Below are positions 34,082-42,972 of a stretch of 64,000 nucleotides of DNA, one piece after another; position 1 is the stretch's first letter, and every line of letters begins with the position of its first letter. The stretch spans positions 1,116,001 to 1,180,000 of the forward strand of contig JADJQH010000008.1 in NCBI GenBank assembly GCA_016712865.1, in the 5' to 3' direction. The notes below the pieces were generated by a model that ran no database searches, had not been told where the DNA came from, and saw only the letters and a program-made list of their open reading frames with translations. The stretch is from Dokdonella sp. (GTDB lineage Bacteria > Pseudomonadota > Gammaproteobacteria > Xanthomonadales > Rhodanobacteraceae). Both the position numbers and the translations under genes were made by a program.

Positions 34082-34963
34082 TCACCACGTCAGCGGCATC
34101 ATCGTGGCGCGGTCGGTGCGTGTTCCACATGACAGCGGTGACCTGACAATGAGCGGTGCCAAAGGCGAAGGAAGCGGCAATTCCCACGGGTCTTCACCCA
34201 TGCCATCGGAGAACACGCGGTCGCGGCCCAGATCCGTCGCCAAACGCAGGTCGGTATTCTGGGTCGAAGCACTTCCGCAGTAGCAGGGAATCTGCTGGCC
34301 GGTGGATTGATCAAAGCATTCGGAATTGAAATCGGTGAAGTGCTTGTATTGGGTGGTCAGCGGGTCGTAGCTCATCGAGTCCGGCTGGTGGAACTCGTGG
34401 TCGAGGCCGAACAGATGGCCGGCCTCGTGCGTCGCGGTCCAGCACAACTCTGGGATGTTGTCTCCGTGAGCCGCGGAAAACACGAAGGCAATCGTGTTGA
34501 CCAGTGGAACTCCGCAGGCCCAGGGAGAAACGCCAAGAACTCCGCTTGACATGCCGATGTTGCCTGGGTTGCCTCCTATCATCAGCTCGCGATGCGGCAC
34601 GTTGCCAGGATCGGTTTCCGTGATGGTCATGAAATAGGGCGCATAAACCCGGCGCACGCATTTCACCAGTGCGCCCCAGGATGCATCTCCGAAGGCGTGT
34701 TCAGGAATCACTCGTGGTTGGTTCACCAGGGAAGACTGGTTGGTGATTGCATTGTCAGGTCCGGGCAACACCGTGCAAGTGGGGGTGCAGCGATTGAGGT
34801 AGAGCAATTCTTGTACAGGAGGTGATCCCTGCGTCGACGGGGAGCCCTGTTCGGCCAGCCGCGAATAATTCCCTGCAAGGGCGGGCGCGGTTGCAGAGAA
34901 AGTTGCTGCGACGAAGGCCAGTGCGTGACCAGTCAAGTAAAGGCGAGCTTTTGATGCCGACAT
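34082..34963 (-). CDS. Secreted zinc metalloprotease (metzincin type)
   Basis: 293 aa. GGGGGA precedes ATG 34961-34963, and the signal peptide ends ATAPALA. The zinc motif [11 protein letters not shown] (HExxHxxGxxH, about residues 180-190) and the following DSMSY, a candidate Met-turn, place it among metzincins. Eight or more cysteines (for example [14 protein letters not shown]) suggest disulfides and extracellular action. No propeptide cysteine switch is obvious. It lies convergent with the kinase gene, 67 bp away. Its substrate and any link to the kinase system are unknown; its upstream region only weakly resembles the shared 25-bp element. Confidence 0.8.
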   Translation of the reverse strand: MSASKARLYLTGHALAFVAATFSATAPALAGNYSRLAEQGSPSTQGSPPVQELLYLNRCTPTCTVLPGPDNAITNQSSLVNQPRVIPEHAFGDASWGALVKCVRRVYAPYFMTITETDPGNVPHRELMIGGNPGNIGMSSGVLGVSPWACGVPLVNTIAFVFSAAHGDNIPELCWTATHEAGHLFGLDHEFHQPDSMSYDPLTTQYKHFTDFNSECFDQSTGQQIPCYCGSASTQNTDLRLATDLGRDRVFSDGMGEDPWELPLPSPLAPLIVRSPLSCGTRTDRATMMPLTW

Positions 34964-35061
34964 TTCGTATCCCCCGGAAACGCCAACGGCGACAATTCTG
35001 ATCCCCTGGGTTGGCGGCCGCCAGTGCTTCGAAAGACTGCGTCCAAGCGCTTGGAGTGGAA

Positions 35062-35175
35062 ATGAAAAGGTATTTCAATCAATTGGTTGCGATAATTTTG
35101 CTTGTTTCCCCAGCAAAAGCCCCCAGATCGTGCGGCCCTACCCAGCGACGAAGCCGACCCACATGTCCGAAATGA
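35062..35175 (+). CDS. Possible small secreted peptide or leader ORF upstream of tldD
   Basis: 37 codons. GGAG lies 5 nt before ATG 35062, a better ribosome site than that of tldD. The N-terminus looks like a signal sequence ([20 protein letters not shown]), leaving a 17-residue basic, Cys-containing end ([17 protein letters not shown]). It overlaps the tldD start by 13 bp in another frame. It could be a real small protein, a leader peptide coupling tldD translation, or chance. Confidence 0.3.
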   Translation: MKRYFNQLVAIILLVSPAKAPRSCGPTQRRSRPTCPK

Positions 35176-36605
35176 TTGCGCTGGCCGAGAACCGCCTGTT
35201 GCGCCCGGGAGGGCTTGCGGCCTCCGATCTGGATCGCGTGTTTTCTCGCCTGATGAGTCCGGCCGTTGATTCGGCCGACCTCTATTTCGAACACTCGCGC
35301 AGCGAGTCGTGGATGCTTGAAGACGGCCTGGTCAAGGAAGGCAGCCACTCCATCGAGCAAGGTGTCGGCATCCGTGCGCAGTCGGGCGAGAAGACCGGAT
35401 TCGCCTACTCCGATGACATCGTCATGCCGGCCTTGCTGGAGGCTGCGGGTTCCGCGCGTGCCATTGCGCGCGAAGGTGCCGCCGGGTCCGGCAAGGCGCT
35501 GGCCGTCACCTCTGCGCGCGCCTTGTACCCGGCGCTGGATCCCATTGATTCGATGTCGAGCGAAGCCAAGGTGCGCCTGCTCAACGAAATCGATGCTTAT
35601 GCGCGCTCGCTGGATTCGCGTGTGCGCGAGGTCATCGTCAGCATCTCGGCCACCGTCGATACCCTGCTGGTCGCCGCTTCCGATGGCACCCTGGCTGCGG
35701 ATGTGCGTCCGCTGGTGCGCTTCAACGTGCAGGTGATTGCCGAGCAGAATGGCCGCCGTGAATCCGGAGGTTGCGGTGGTGGTGGACGCTACGATCTGGT
35801 GGAATTGCTCAAGGATGATCGTGCGCGCCGAATCGCCCGCGAGGCGGTGCGCTCGGCGCTGGTCAACCTGGACGCGGTGGACGCACCGGCCGGCAACATG
35901 ACCGTAGTACTGGGACCGGGCTGGCCCGGCGTGCTGCTGCACGAGGCCATCGGCCACGGGTTTGAAGGCGACTTCAACCGCAAGGGCACCTCGGCGTTTT
36001 CGGGCAGCATGGGTCAGCGCGTTGCTGCACGTGGCGTGACCATCGTCGATGACGGCACCCTGGCCGGACGGCGCGGTTCCTTGAGCGTGGACGACGAGGG
36101 CACGCCCAGCCAATGCACGGTGCTGGTCGAAGACGGCATCATGAAGGGGCTCATCCAGGACAAGTTCAATGCGCGACTGATGGGCATGAAGGCGACCGGC
36201 AACGGTCGGCGCGAATCCTTTGCCCATCTGCCCATGCCGCGCATGACCAACACCTACATGCTGGCCGGACAGCATGAGCCGGACGAGATCCTGCGCTCGG
36301 TCAAGCGTGGTCTGTATGCGGTCAATTTCGGCGGCGGCCAGGTGGACATCACCAACGGCAAGTTTGTTTTCTCGGCCAGCGAGGCCTATCTGATCGAAGA
36401 TGGCAAGATCACGCGGCCGGTCAAGGGCGCCACCCTGATCGGAGCCGGTTCCGAGGTGCTCAAGCAGGTCTCGATGATCGGCAACGACCTCAAGCTGGAT
36501 GAAGGCGTGGGTGTATGCGGCAAGGATGGCCAGAGCGTGCCGGTCGGAGTTGGCCAGCCGACCTTGCGCATCGACAATCTCACGGTGGGTGGCACGGCAG
36601 CTTGA
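35163..36605 (+). CDS. tldD: Metalloprotease TldD
   Basis: 480 aa (MSEMIAL start; MIAL three codons on is possible). TldD is the zinc-bearing subunit of the TldD/TldE protease, which degrades unfolded peptides and matures microcins and antitoxins. The zinc motif [11 protein letters not shown] lies near residue 262. The C-terminal Cys ligand region is GVCGKDGQ, followed by [16 protein letters not shown] at the end. The partner PmbA (TldE) is encoded 0.6 kb downstream on the same strand, with yjgA on the opposite strand in between, a common arrangement. Confidence 0.95.
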   Translation: MSEMIALAENRLLRPGGLAASDLDRVFSRLMSPAVDSADLYFEHSRSESWMLEDGLVKEGSHSIEQGVGIRAQSGEKTGFAYSDDIVMPALLEAAGSARAIAREGAAGSGKALAVTSARALYPALDPIDSMSSEAKVRLLNEIDAYARSLDSRVREVIVSISATVDTLLVAASDGTLAADVRPLVRFNVQVIAEQNGRRESGGCGGGGRYDLVELLKDDRARRIAREAVRSALVNLDAVDAPAGNMTVVLGPGWPGVLLHEAIGHGFEGDFNRKGTSAFSGSMGQRVAARGVTIVDDGTLAGRRGSLSVDDEGTPSQCTVLVEDGIMKGLIQDKFNARLMGMKATGNGRRESFAHLPMPRMTNTYMLAGQHEPDEILRSVKRGLYAVNFGGGQVDITNGKFVFSASEAYLIEDGKITRPVKGATLIGAGSEVLKQVSMIGNDLKLDEGVGVCGKDGQSVPVGVGQPTLRIDNLTVGGTAA

Positions 36606-36619
36606 TGCGCCGCGCGGCC

Positions 36620-37156
36620 TCAGTCCGTTGTCGGCGCCTGCATGTCGCGCAACAAGCGGAAAAGTTCACGCGCGGCACGCGGCGGTTTCTGTCGACTGGC
36701 CTCGACACCGGCCTGGCGAATGAGGGCACGCAGGTGCTGGCGATCGGCAGCCGGATGCTGGAGCAGGAATTCGTCAAGGGCTGGATCGCCTTCGGCAATC
36801 AGGCGATCACGCCAGGATTCGAGTTGATGCAGGACGGCGACTTCGCGATGGAACTGCTGCCGATCGCCGTCGAGAACCAGTCGAACGGCCTCGATCTGGC
36901 CATCGTCGAGCCTGCGCAATTGCTTGGCGAGGTATTGGGTCTGGCGTTTGCGCGCAATGGGTTGATGGATGTTGCGGGTGCGGCGGATTTCAGCGATCAG
37001 GGTTTCATCGAGGGGAATGCGGGTGAGTTGGGCGTCACTCAACCGGGCAAGGGCTTCAGCCAGTTTGAATATGGCCATGGCGTCGCGGCGCAACTGGCTG
37101 CGGCTGGGGCCATCGAATTCGCTTTCGATCTCGTCGAGTGACATTGTCAATGACAT
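36620..37156 (-). CDS. yjgA: Ribosome-associated protein YjgA (DUF615)
   Basis: 178 aa, highly charged and helical. SEFDGPSRSQLRRDAMAIFKLAEAL near the N-terminus, IRRTRNIHQPIARKRQTQYLAKQLRR and the end RELFRLLRD are typical. YjgA binds a late 50S ribosome precursor. The start is either ATG 37154-37156 or 37142-37144; neither has a clear ribosome site. It is convergent with tldD (14 bp) and divergent from pmbA, whose GTG is 44 bp away. Confidence 0.9.
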   Translation of the reverse strand: MSLTMSLDEIESEFDGPSRSQLRRDAMAIFKLAEALARLSDAQLTRIPLDETLIAEIRRTRNIHQPIARKRQTQYLAKQLRRLDDGQIEAVRLVLDGDRQQFHREVAVLHQLESWRDRLIAEGDPALDEFLLQHPAADRQHLRALIRQAGVEASRQKPPRAARELFRLLRDMQAPTTD

Positions 37157-37200
37157 TTTCGGGTGGCGCGCGAGTGCCGCGCAGTAGGGAAGGATAAGGC

Positions 37201-38556
37201 GTGAACCAGGCAATCACCAATTCCGATGACAGCATGACCGAACTCGACAGGCTGTCGGAGCTGACGTCGGACGTGCTGCGTCGCTGCAAGGCAAAAGGTG
37301 CGAGCGAGGTTGATCTCGGCTTTGGCGTCGACGTCGGCCTGAACGTGAGCGTGCGGCTCGGCAAGGTGGAATCGATCGAGCACAATCGTGATCGCGGGCT
37401 CTCGCTGACCGTGTTCTTCGGCAAGCGCAAGGGTTCGGCAAGCACAGCCGACCTCAATCCGGATTCGATCGAGAAGACCATCGAACATGCCTGCGCCATC
37501 GCCCGCCATACCGAGGCGGACCCCTGCAATGGCCTGGCCGATGCCGATCTGCTGGCGCATGACTTTCCCGATCTCGATCTCTGGCATCCCTGGCAGATCG
37601 ACATCGAGGCAGCCACGAATCTGGCCCTGCGCTGCGAAGCGGCCGGTCGCGAGCATGATCCGCGTATCAGCAATTCCGAGGGTGCCACCGTGCAAATCGG
37701 AAGCTCGCTTGGCGTGGGCGCGACCTCCCACGGTTTCTTTTCGCGCGAGCGCGATACCCGGCACATGGTTTCCGTTGCCCTGCTTGCCGAGGATGAAGCC
37801 GGCATGCAGCGCGACTACTGGTACGAGACGGTGCGCTGCGCCGATGATTTTCCGGATGTGGCCGTGATCGGTCGCAAGGCTGCCGAGCGCACCGTGGCTC
37901 GCCTGGCGGCACGCAAGCTCAGCACGCGCCAATGTCCGGTGCTGTTTTCCGCGCCGGTCGCGCGCAGCCTGCTCGGCAGCTTCATTTCCGCGGTCAGCGG
38001 CGGCGTGCTGTATCGCAAGGCCAGTTTTCTGGTCGATCACATCGGCAAGCCGGTGTTTCCATCCTTCGTCAACATCATCGAACGTCCACGGCTTGCGCGC
38101 GGTCTGGCATCGGCAAATTTCGACAGCGAAGGCGTGGCAACGCGTGACTCCGATCTGGTCAGGGATGGCCATCTCTCGCGCTATGTGCTCGGCAGCTATT
38201 CTGCGCGCAAGCTCGGGCTCACCAGCACCGGCAATGCCGGTGGTGTGCACAATGTCCTGGTCAGTCACGGCGAACTCGATTTCGCCGGCATGCTCAAGCG
38301 CATGGGCACGGGTCTGCTGGTCACCGAATTGATGGGCCAGGGCGTTTCCCTGCTTACCGGCGACTATTCACGCGGGGCTTCGGGTTTCTGGGTGGAAAAC
38401 GGCGAGATCGTGCATGCGGTCGATGAAGTCACCATCGCCGGCAACCTGCGTGACATGTATGCCAACATCGTCGACATCGGCAGCGACGTGGATCGGCGCT
38501 CGCACCTGCTCACCGGTTCCATCCTGCTTGAACGCATGACCATTGCCGGATCGTGA
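37201..38556 (+). CDS. pmbA: Metalloprotease-associated protein PmbA/TldE
   Basis: 451 aa. GTG 37201 with AAGGATAAGG just upstream is used; ATG 37234 (MTELDRLSEL) is possible. Features: ASEVDLGFGVDVGLNVSVR, LDLWHPWQ, RDYWYETVRCADDF, FLVDHIGKPVFPSF and GVSLLTGDYSRGASGFWVENG. It lacks the HExxxH motif, as expected: TldE is the non-catalytic partner of TldD. Together they form a cytoplasmic hetero-dimer protease. Confidence 0.95.
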   Translation: MNQAITNSDDSMTELDRLSELTSDVLRRCKAKGASEVDLGFGVDVGLNVSVRLGKVESIEHNRDRGLSLTVFFGKRKGSASTADLNPDSIEKTIEHACAIARHTEADPCNGLADADLLAHDFPDLDLWHPWQIDIEAATNLALRCEAAGREHDPRISNSEGATVQIGSSLGVGATSHGFFSRERDTRHMVSVALLAEDEAGMQRDYWYETVRCADDFPDVAVIGRKAAERTVARLAARKLSTRQCPVLFSAPVARSLLGSFISAVSGGVLYRKASFLVDHIGKPVFPSFVNIIERPRLARGLASANFDSEGVATRDSDLVRDGHLSRYVLGSYSARKLGLTSTGNAGGVHNVLVSHGELDFAGMLKRMGTGLLVTELMGQGVSLLTGDYSRGASGFWVENGEIVHAVDEVTIAGNLRDMYANIVDIGSDVDRRSHLLTGSILLERMTIAGS

Positions 38557-38625
38557 CTTCCCGGCCTTGAAACGGACGAGGCCAGAAACCATTGTTTGTC
38601 TGCAATTCCCCGAACGGAGAAGGCC

Positions 38626-39033
38626 ATGAATGTCGAGAGCGATCCGCAAGCCAGCAGCACCCCCGAAGTCGTGGCGCCCGTGGGCGAAGAGCGCACCTGG
38701 GCCTTGCTCGGGCACCTTTCGGCGCTGAGTGCCTTCATCAGCGGCCTGGGTTGCGTGATCGGCCCTTTGATCATCTGGCTGATCAAGCGCGACACGCTGC
38801 CGTTTGCCGGGGACCAGGCCAAGGAAGCGCTCAACTTCAACATCACCATCCTCATTGCCGGCGCAGCCCTGGTGCTGTTCTCCATCGTCACCGTCGGCAT
38901 CGGCCTGGTGCTGGCCGTACCCTTGGGCTTCGTGCTGTTCTTCTACTGGTTGATCTTCACCATCATTGCTGCGGTCAATGCCAACAACGGCGTGCGCTAT
39001 CGCTACCCGCTGACCCTGCGTCTGATTCACTAG
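38626..39033 (+). CDS. DUF4870 membrane protein
   Basis: 135 aa. It starts at ATG 38626 after GGAGAAGG. A polar N-terminus (about 30 residues) is followed by the family signature ERTWALLGHLSALSAFI, a helix (GLGCVIGPLIIWLIKR), FAGDQAKEALNFNITILI, and two more hydrophobic segments up to AAVNANNGVRYRYPLTLRLI. Tic20-like fold family, function not established. It stands alone downstream of pmbA and upstream of the poly-G/repeat region. Confidence 0.88.
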   Translation: MNVESDPQASSTPEVVAPVGEERTWALLGHLSALSAFISGLGCVIGPLIIWLIKRDTLPFAGDQAKEALNFNITILIAGAALVLFSIVTVGIGLVLAVPLGFVLFFYWLIFTIIAAVNANNGVRYRYPLTLRLIH

Positions 39034-39067
39034 AACCAAGGTTCGTCCTGCATGCAGGGCGGTTGTG

Positions 39068-39165
<98 letters not shown>

Positions 39166-39224
39166 AACCTCTCGAACCACGATTGTGCAGGCAGGCGAGT
39201 TTGCCGCGTTTGAGCGGTGCCGTT

Positions 39225-39244
39225 GGTCGGGCTCCAGCCCGACC
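39225..39244. repeat. Palindromic repeat of the GGTCGG/CCGACC family, third copy
   Basis: GGTCGGGCT and AGCCCGACC with a 2-nt centre, 11 bp before the ispA stop codon on the opposite strand. It could serve as the 3' end hairpin of the tilS-xseB-ispA transcript. Confidence 0.7.
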
Positions 39245-39255
39245 TCAGCGCATCG

Positions 39256-40212
39256 TCAATTCGCGCGCTCGGCGACAAAGCGTGCCAGATCGCGCAGGTG
39301 CGCTGCCGAATCACCGAGCATGGCAATGGACGTCATCGCTTCATCGGTGAGCGCGGCAAGGTGGATGCGGGAGGCCTGCATGCCAAGAATCGCGGGGTAG
39401 GTGGGTTTGCCCTGTGCAGCATCCTTGCCGGCAGTCTTGCCCAGTTCTGCGGATTCACCTTCGACATCGAGGATGTCATCGCGGATCTGGAAGGCGAGGC
39501 CCACGCAATGCCCATAGCGTTCCAGTGCCGAAAGCAGATCGGCATCGTGACAGCCTGCCGCCAATGCGCCGAGCCGCACGGACGCGCGAATCAATGCGCC
39601 GGTTTTCAGCACATGCATGCGCTCGAGTTCAGTCGCATCCAGGCGCTGGCCAATGGCTGAAAGATCCAATGCCTGGCCACCGGCCATGCCGTGGGAGCCG
39701 CAGGCATCACCGAGGATGCGCATCATTTCGAGGCGGATATCCGCGCTGATCGGCGCCGCATGGTCGTGGGCAAGCACTTCAAAGGCCAGGGCCTGCAACG
39801 CGTCGCCGGCGAGTATGGCCATGGCTTCGCCAAACTCGACATGACAGGTGGGTCGGCCGCGACGCATGGCGTCGTCGTCCATGGCCGGCAGGTCGTCGTG
39901 CACCAGCGAGTAGGCGTGGATCATTTCCACCGCCACGGCTGCGGCATCGAGATGTTCGAGCGGTGCGCAGAATGCACTGCCGCTTGCATAGACCAGCAAG
40001 GGCCGCATGCGCTTGCCGCCACCGGTCACCGCATAGTGCATGGCCTGATGCAGCGGCACCGGCGGCTGCGTGGAATCCGGCAGCGCGCGCGCGAGCATGA
40101 CATGGCTGCGCTCGGCAAAGCCGCGAAGCGTGGTGGATAGCTCGTAGGCCTGGCGAAGCTCGCGGCCGCTTGCGTCTGGCGCGAGGGAATCAGCGCCCGG
40201 ATCGGAGTTCAC
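39256..40212 (-). CDS. ispA: Farnesyl diphosphate synthase (short-chain polyprenyl synthase)
   Basis: 318 aa. The start is GTG 40210-40212, overlapping the xseB stop as GTGA. It condenses IPP with DMAPP and GPP to farnesyl diphosphate, feeding ubiquinone and undecaprenyl synthesis. Motifs: [12 protein letters not shown], first Asp-rich motif [21 protein letters not shown], second Asp-rich motif [10 protein letters not shown]. The N-terminal ~25 residues are polar and longer than usual. The usual partner dxs does not follow; instead repeats lie downstream. Confidence 0.94.
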   Translation of the reverse strand: MNSDPGADSLAPDASGRELRQAYELSTTLRGFAERSHVMLARALPDSTQPPVPLHQAMHYAVTGGGKRMRPLLVYASGSAFCAPLEHLDAAAVAVEMIHAYSLVHDDLPAMDDDAMRRGRPTCHVEFGEAMAILAGDALQALAFEVLAHDHAAPISADIRLEMMRILGDACGSHGMAGGQALDLSAIGQRLDATELERMHVLKTGALIRASVRLGALAAGCHDADLLSALERYGHCVGLAFQIRDDILDVEGESAELGKTAGKDAAQGKPTYPAILGMQASRIHLAALTDEAMTSIAMLGDSAAHLRDLARFVAERAN

Positions 40213-40463
40213 GGTGTATCGGGGTCGAACGGCTCGGCAAGCTCGGGCCGGGTCGGATCCAGCAGCTGCTTGACGCGAAGCTCCGCCTGCTCGAGCGCGC
40301 TCTGGCAATTTCGATAAAGTTCGACGCCGCGCTCGAAGGACTTGAGCGAGTCGTCCAGGCCCATTTCCGTCTGTTCCATGCGGGTGACGAGTTGCTCGAG
40401 TTCATCGAGCGACTGCTCGAACTCGGCGACCTGGTTTGAATTGGCGGGCTTGCTGCCGGACAT
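40209..40463 (-). CDS. xseB: Exodeoxyribonuclease VII small subunit
   Basis: 84 aa from ATG 40461-40463 ([10 protein letters not shown]); a TTG at 40497-40499 overlapping tilS would add 12 residues. Core [35 protein letters not shown] (in parts) and [16 protein letters not shown] are diagnostic. It binds the large subunit XseA (not in the window) to form the single-strand exonuclease. It is coupled to ispA by a 4-bp overlap. Confidence 0.92.
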   Translation of the reverse strand: MSGSKPANSNQVAEFEQSLDELEQLVTRMEQTEMGLDDSLKSFERGVELYRNCQSALEQAELRVKQLLDPTRPELAEPFDPDTP

Positions 40464-40495
40464 GCGGCGAAGGCTATCCTGCGAATTGCGCAGGG

Positions 40496-41821
40496 TCAAC
40501 GAGTTTTCCAGACCAGGCGCGCGTTGTGGATCGACAGCAACCGGGTTCCGAAAAAGCCGATCCAGCGATCAGCCACGGCGAGCAGACGACCATCCGCATG
40601 GAAAACCAGCGGCATGCGATCCCTTGACCAAGGCGGGACCCCGGCCTTCTGCAACAGATCGCGCAATTCGTGATGGATCGGCTCGCCGCGCAGTTGGATG
40701 CGCTCGCCTCCACGACGGAATCGCACCTGCAAGCGATCGGCATCCGGCAGGGTGATTGCCTCGCCGCGCTCATCGACCAGGGCGAGCGTGCCCAGATCCG
40801 CGGGGAGCACCAGGACATGGCCATTCCAGGCCTGTTGCCAGTCGGTCGGGATACGGGGCATGGGGGCCATGGCATGGATCCATTGCCGATAACGCCTCAG
40901 TTCTACTCCAGGCCAGCGAACGCAGGGCAAGCGGTCCGCGCGCGCCTCGCGCAATTGCCGTTCCAGTTCACCGACCTGATGGCGATTCGGGGGCGGCAAG
41001 CCGAGACTTCGAAGCCATGACCTGAGCACGGAATCGCGCAGGGCATCGGCAAGGGCCAACCAGCCGTTTGCATTCAGGCTGGCAGGATCCGTTCCACGCA
41101 GATCCGCGAGCGCAATGTCGGACTGCTGTTCGATGAAGTCCGCGGCAGCGCGCATCCACTGCGCGCCCTGGCTGAAGGTGGATTGCAAATTCGGCCAACG
41201 TTCGCGCAAAAGCGGAATTGCCCTTGCGCGCAGGAAATTGCGGTCGATGCGGGTATCGCGATTGCTCGGGTCCTCCAGCCACTCCAGTTGGAACTCCTTG
41301 GCATGGGCGACCAGTTCGTTGCGCGGAATGGCCAGCAAGGGTCGCCAGGCCAGGCCAGGCCCGAACCTGCGCAGGCTTCGCATCGCCGCCATGCCTTCCG
41401 GTCCTGCGCCACGCAGCAGGCGCAGCAGCACGGTTTCCGCCTGGTCGTCGCGATGATGGGCAAAGGCGATGATTTCTTCGCACCGCATGGCGAACTGGAT
41501 TGCGGCATGTCGCGCATCGCGCGCACTGGCCTCAAGCCCGCTGCCGCGGTCACGATCGACCCGCACCAGCAGCGTCTCAAACGGCACATCGGAAGAATGG
41601 CAAATCTTCGCGCAGTGCGCCGCCCAGGCCTCGCTGTCGGCATGCAACTGATGATTCACATGGATGGCGCGCAAGCCGCGTTGGCGGACTTCATCGCTTG
41701 CGGCCAGGCAATGCAGCAGGACCGATGAATCCAGGCCGCCGCTGAATGCAACCGTGATCGGTCCAGGCGGCAGCGACTGGAGTTCAGCCTCCATGCGTGC
41801 GCGCAAACTGGACATGCTCAA
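40496..41821 (-). CDS. tilS: tRNA(Ile)-lysidine synthetase
   Basis: 441 aa. It modifies C34 of tRNA-Ile(CAU) to lysidine. The PP-loop SGGLDSS lies at residues about 28-34 after VAF, with [10 protein letters not shown] and [10 protein letters not shown], then the helical substrate-binding domain and the C-terminal TilS domain ([32 protein letters not shown]). The length is normal. First gene of a tilS-xseB-ispA unit on the minus strand. Confidence 0.95.
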   Translation of the reverse strand: MSMSSLRARMEAELQSLPPGPITVAFSGGLDSSVLLHCLAASDEVRQRGLRAIHVNHQLHADSEAWAAHCAKICHSSDVPFETLLVRVDRDRGSGLEASARDARHAAIQFAMRCEEIIAFAHHRDDQAETVLLRLLRGAGPEGMAAMRSLRRFGPGLAWRPLLAIPRNELVAHAKEFQLEWLEDPSNRDTRIDRNFLRARAIPLLRERWPNLQSTFSQGAQWMRAAADFIEQQSDIALADLRGTDPASLNANGWLALADALRDSVLRSWLRSLGLPPPNRHQVGELERQLREARADRLPCVRWPGVELRRYRQWIHAMAPMPRIPTDWQQAWNGHVLVLPADLGTLALVDERGEAITLPDADRLQVRFRRGGERIQLRGEPIHHELRDLLQKAGVPPWSRDRMPLVFHADGRLLAVADRWIGFFGTRLLSIHNARLVWKTR

Positions 41822-41840
41822 GTCGCCCGTAATGCCCGCA

Positions 41841-42875
41841 TCAACTCCAGGAGCAAACGACTTTGCCGCAAAGTCCGGCTTCCATCAGGTCGAAGCCCTT
41901 CTGGAATTCGTCGATGTGGATCTGGTGGGTGAGCACTTTCTGCAAGGGAAACCCGCTCAGCACCATCTGCGTCATCTTGTACCAGGTCTCATACATGCGA
42001 CGGCCATAGATGCCCTGGATGGTCAGGCCCTTGAAGATGATCTTGTCCCAGTCGACTCCGGCGCCCTTGGGCAGGATGCCGAGCAGGGAAATCTTGCCAC
42101 CGTGATACATGCATTCGAGCATGTCGTTGAAGGCGCGCGGATTGCCGCTCATTTCCATGCCGACATCAAAGCCTTCGATGTGCAGGTCCTTGACCACGTC
42201 CAGCAGCGATTGCTTGGAAACATTGACCACGCGGGTCGCGCCCATGTCGGCGGCAAGCTTGAGGCGATAGTCGTTGACGTCGGTGACCACGACGTTGCGC
42301 GCACCGACGTGCTTGGCGATGCCGGCGGCAATGATGCCGATAGGACCGGCACCGGTGATCAGCACATCCTCGCCGATCAGGTCGAACTCGAGCGCCACAT
42401 GCGCGGCATTGCCATAGGGATCGAAAAAGGCGGCGAGCTCGGAAGGAATCTGGTCCGGGATCGGCCACAGGTTGGACGCCGGCACCGCAATGTACTCGGC
42501 GAATGCACCGGCGCGATTGACGCCGATGCCCACGGTGTGCGGACACAGGTGTTGCTTGCCGGCGCGGCAGTTCCTGCACACGCCGCACACGATGTGGCCT
42601 TCGGCGGATACGCGCTGGCCGATGTCGTAGCCGCGCACGCCTGCGCCTGCCTCGACGATGCGGCCGACGAATTCGTGGCCGATGACCAAGCCGGGCTTGA
42701 TCGTGCGTTGCGACCACTCGTCCCACAGGTAGATGTGCAGGTCGGTGCCGCAAATGGCCGTCTTTTCGAGCTTGATCAGGACGTCGTTGGGTCCGATTTC
42801 CGGCATCGGAACCTGTTCCATCCAGATGCCCTTGCCGGCATCGCGCTTGACCAGGGCCTTCATGGTTGAAGCCAT
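41841..42875 (-). CDS. tdh: L-threonine 3-dehydrogenase
   Basis: 344 aa zinc alcohol-dehydrogenase-family enzyme oxidising threonine to 2-amino-3-ketobutyrate. Catalytic zinc site: CGTDLH and GHEFVG. The structural zinc loop is [18 protein letters not shown]-binding [15 protein letters not shown] lies near residue 175. [21 protein letters not shown] and the end [11 protein letters not shown] match E. coli Tdh closely. The usual partner kbl is not adjacent. It starts at ATG 42873-42875 and is probably monocistronic. Confidence 0.95.
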   Translation of the reverse strand: MASTMKALVKRDAGKGIWMEQVPMPEIGPNDVLIKLEKTAICGTDLHIYLWDEWSQRTIKPGLVIGHEFVGRIVEAGAGVRGYDIGQRVSAEGHIVCGVCRNCRAGKQHLCPHTVGIGVNRAGAFAEYIAVPASNLWPIPDQIPSELAAFFDPYGNAAHVALEFDLIGEDVLITGAGPIGIIAAGIAKHVGARNVVVTDVNDYRLKLAADMGATRVVNVSKQSLLDVVKDLHIEGFDVGMEMSGNPRAFNDMLECMYHGGKISLLGILPKGAGVDWDKIIFKGLTIQGIYGRRMYETWYKMTQMVLSGFPLQKVLTHQIHIDEFQKGFDLMEAGLCGKVVCSWS

Positions 42876-42972
42876 AGCATCACCCGGGAGTGTGGGTTTG
42901 GGGGGCGCGCATTATACGGCGTGGGTGGTGTTGCTGACCCCTGGCTTTGGTTGCCTTGACGCAAGCTTGCGT

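Noticed and set aside
34980-35003. Third possible copy of the ECF-type element upstream of the metzincin gene
   Set aside because: TCAG and CGTT are spaced similarly (15 bp) but overall identity is low, and the -10 position would leave almost no leader and no ribosome site before the start codon.
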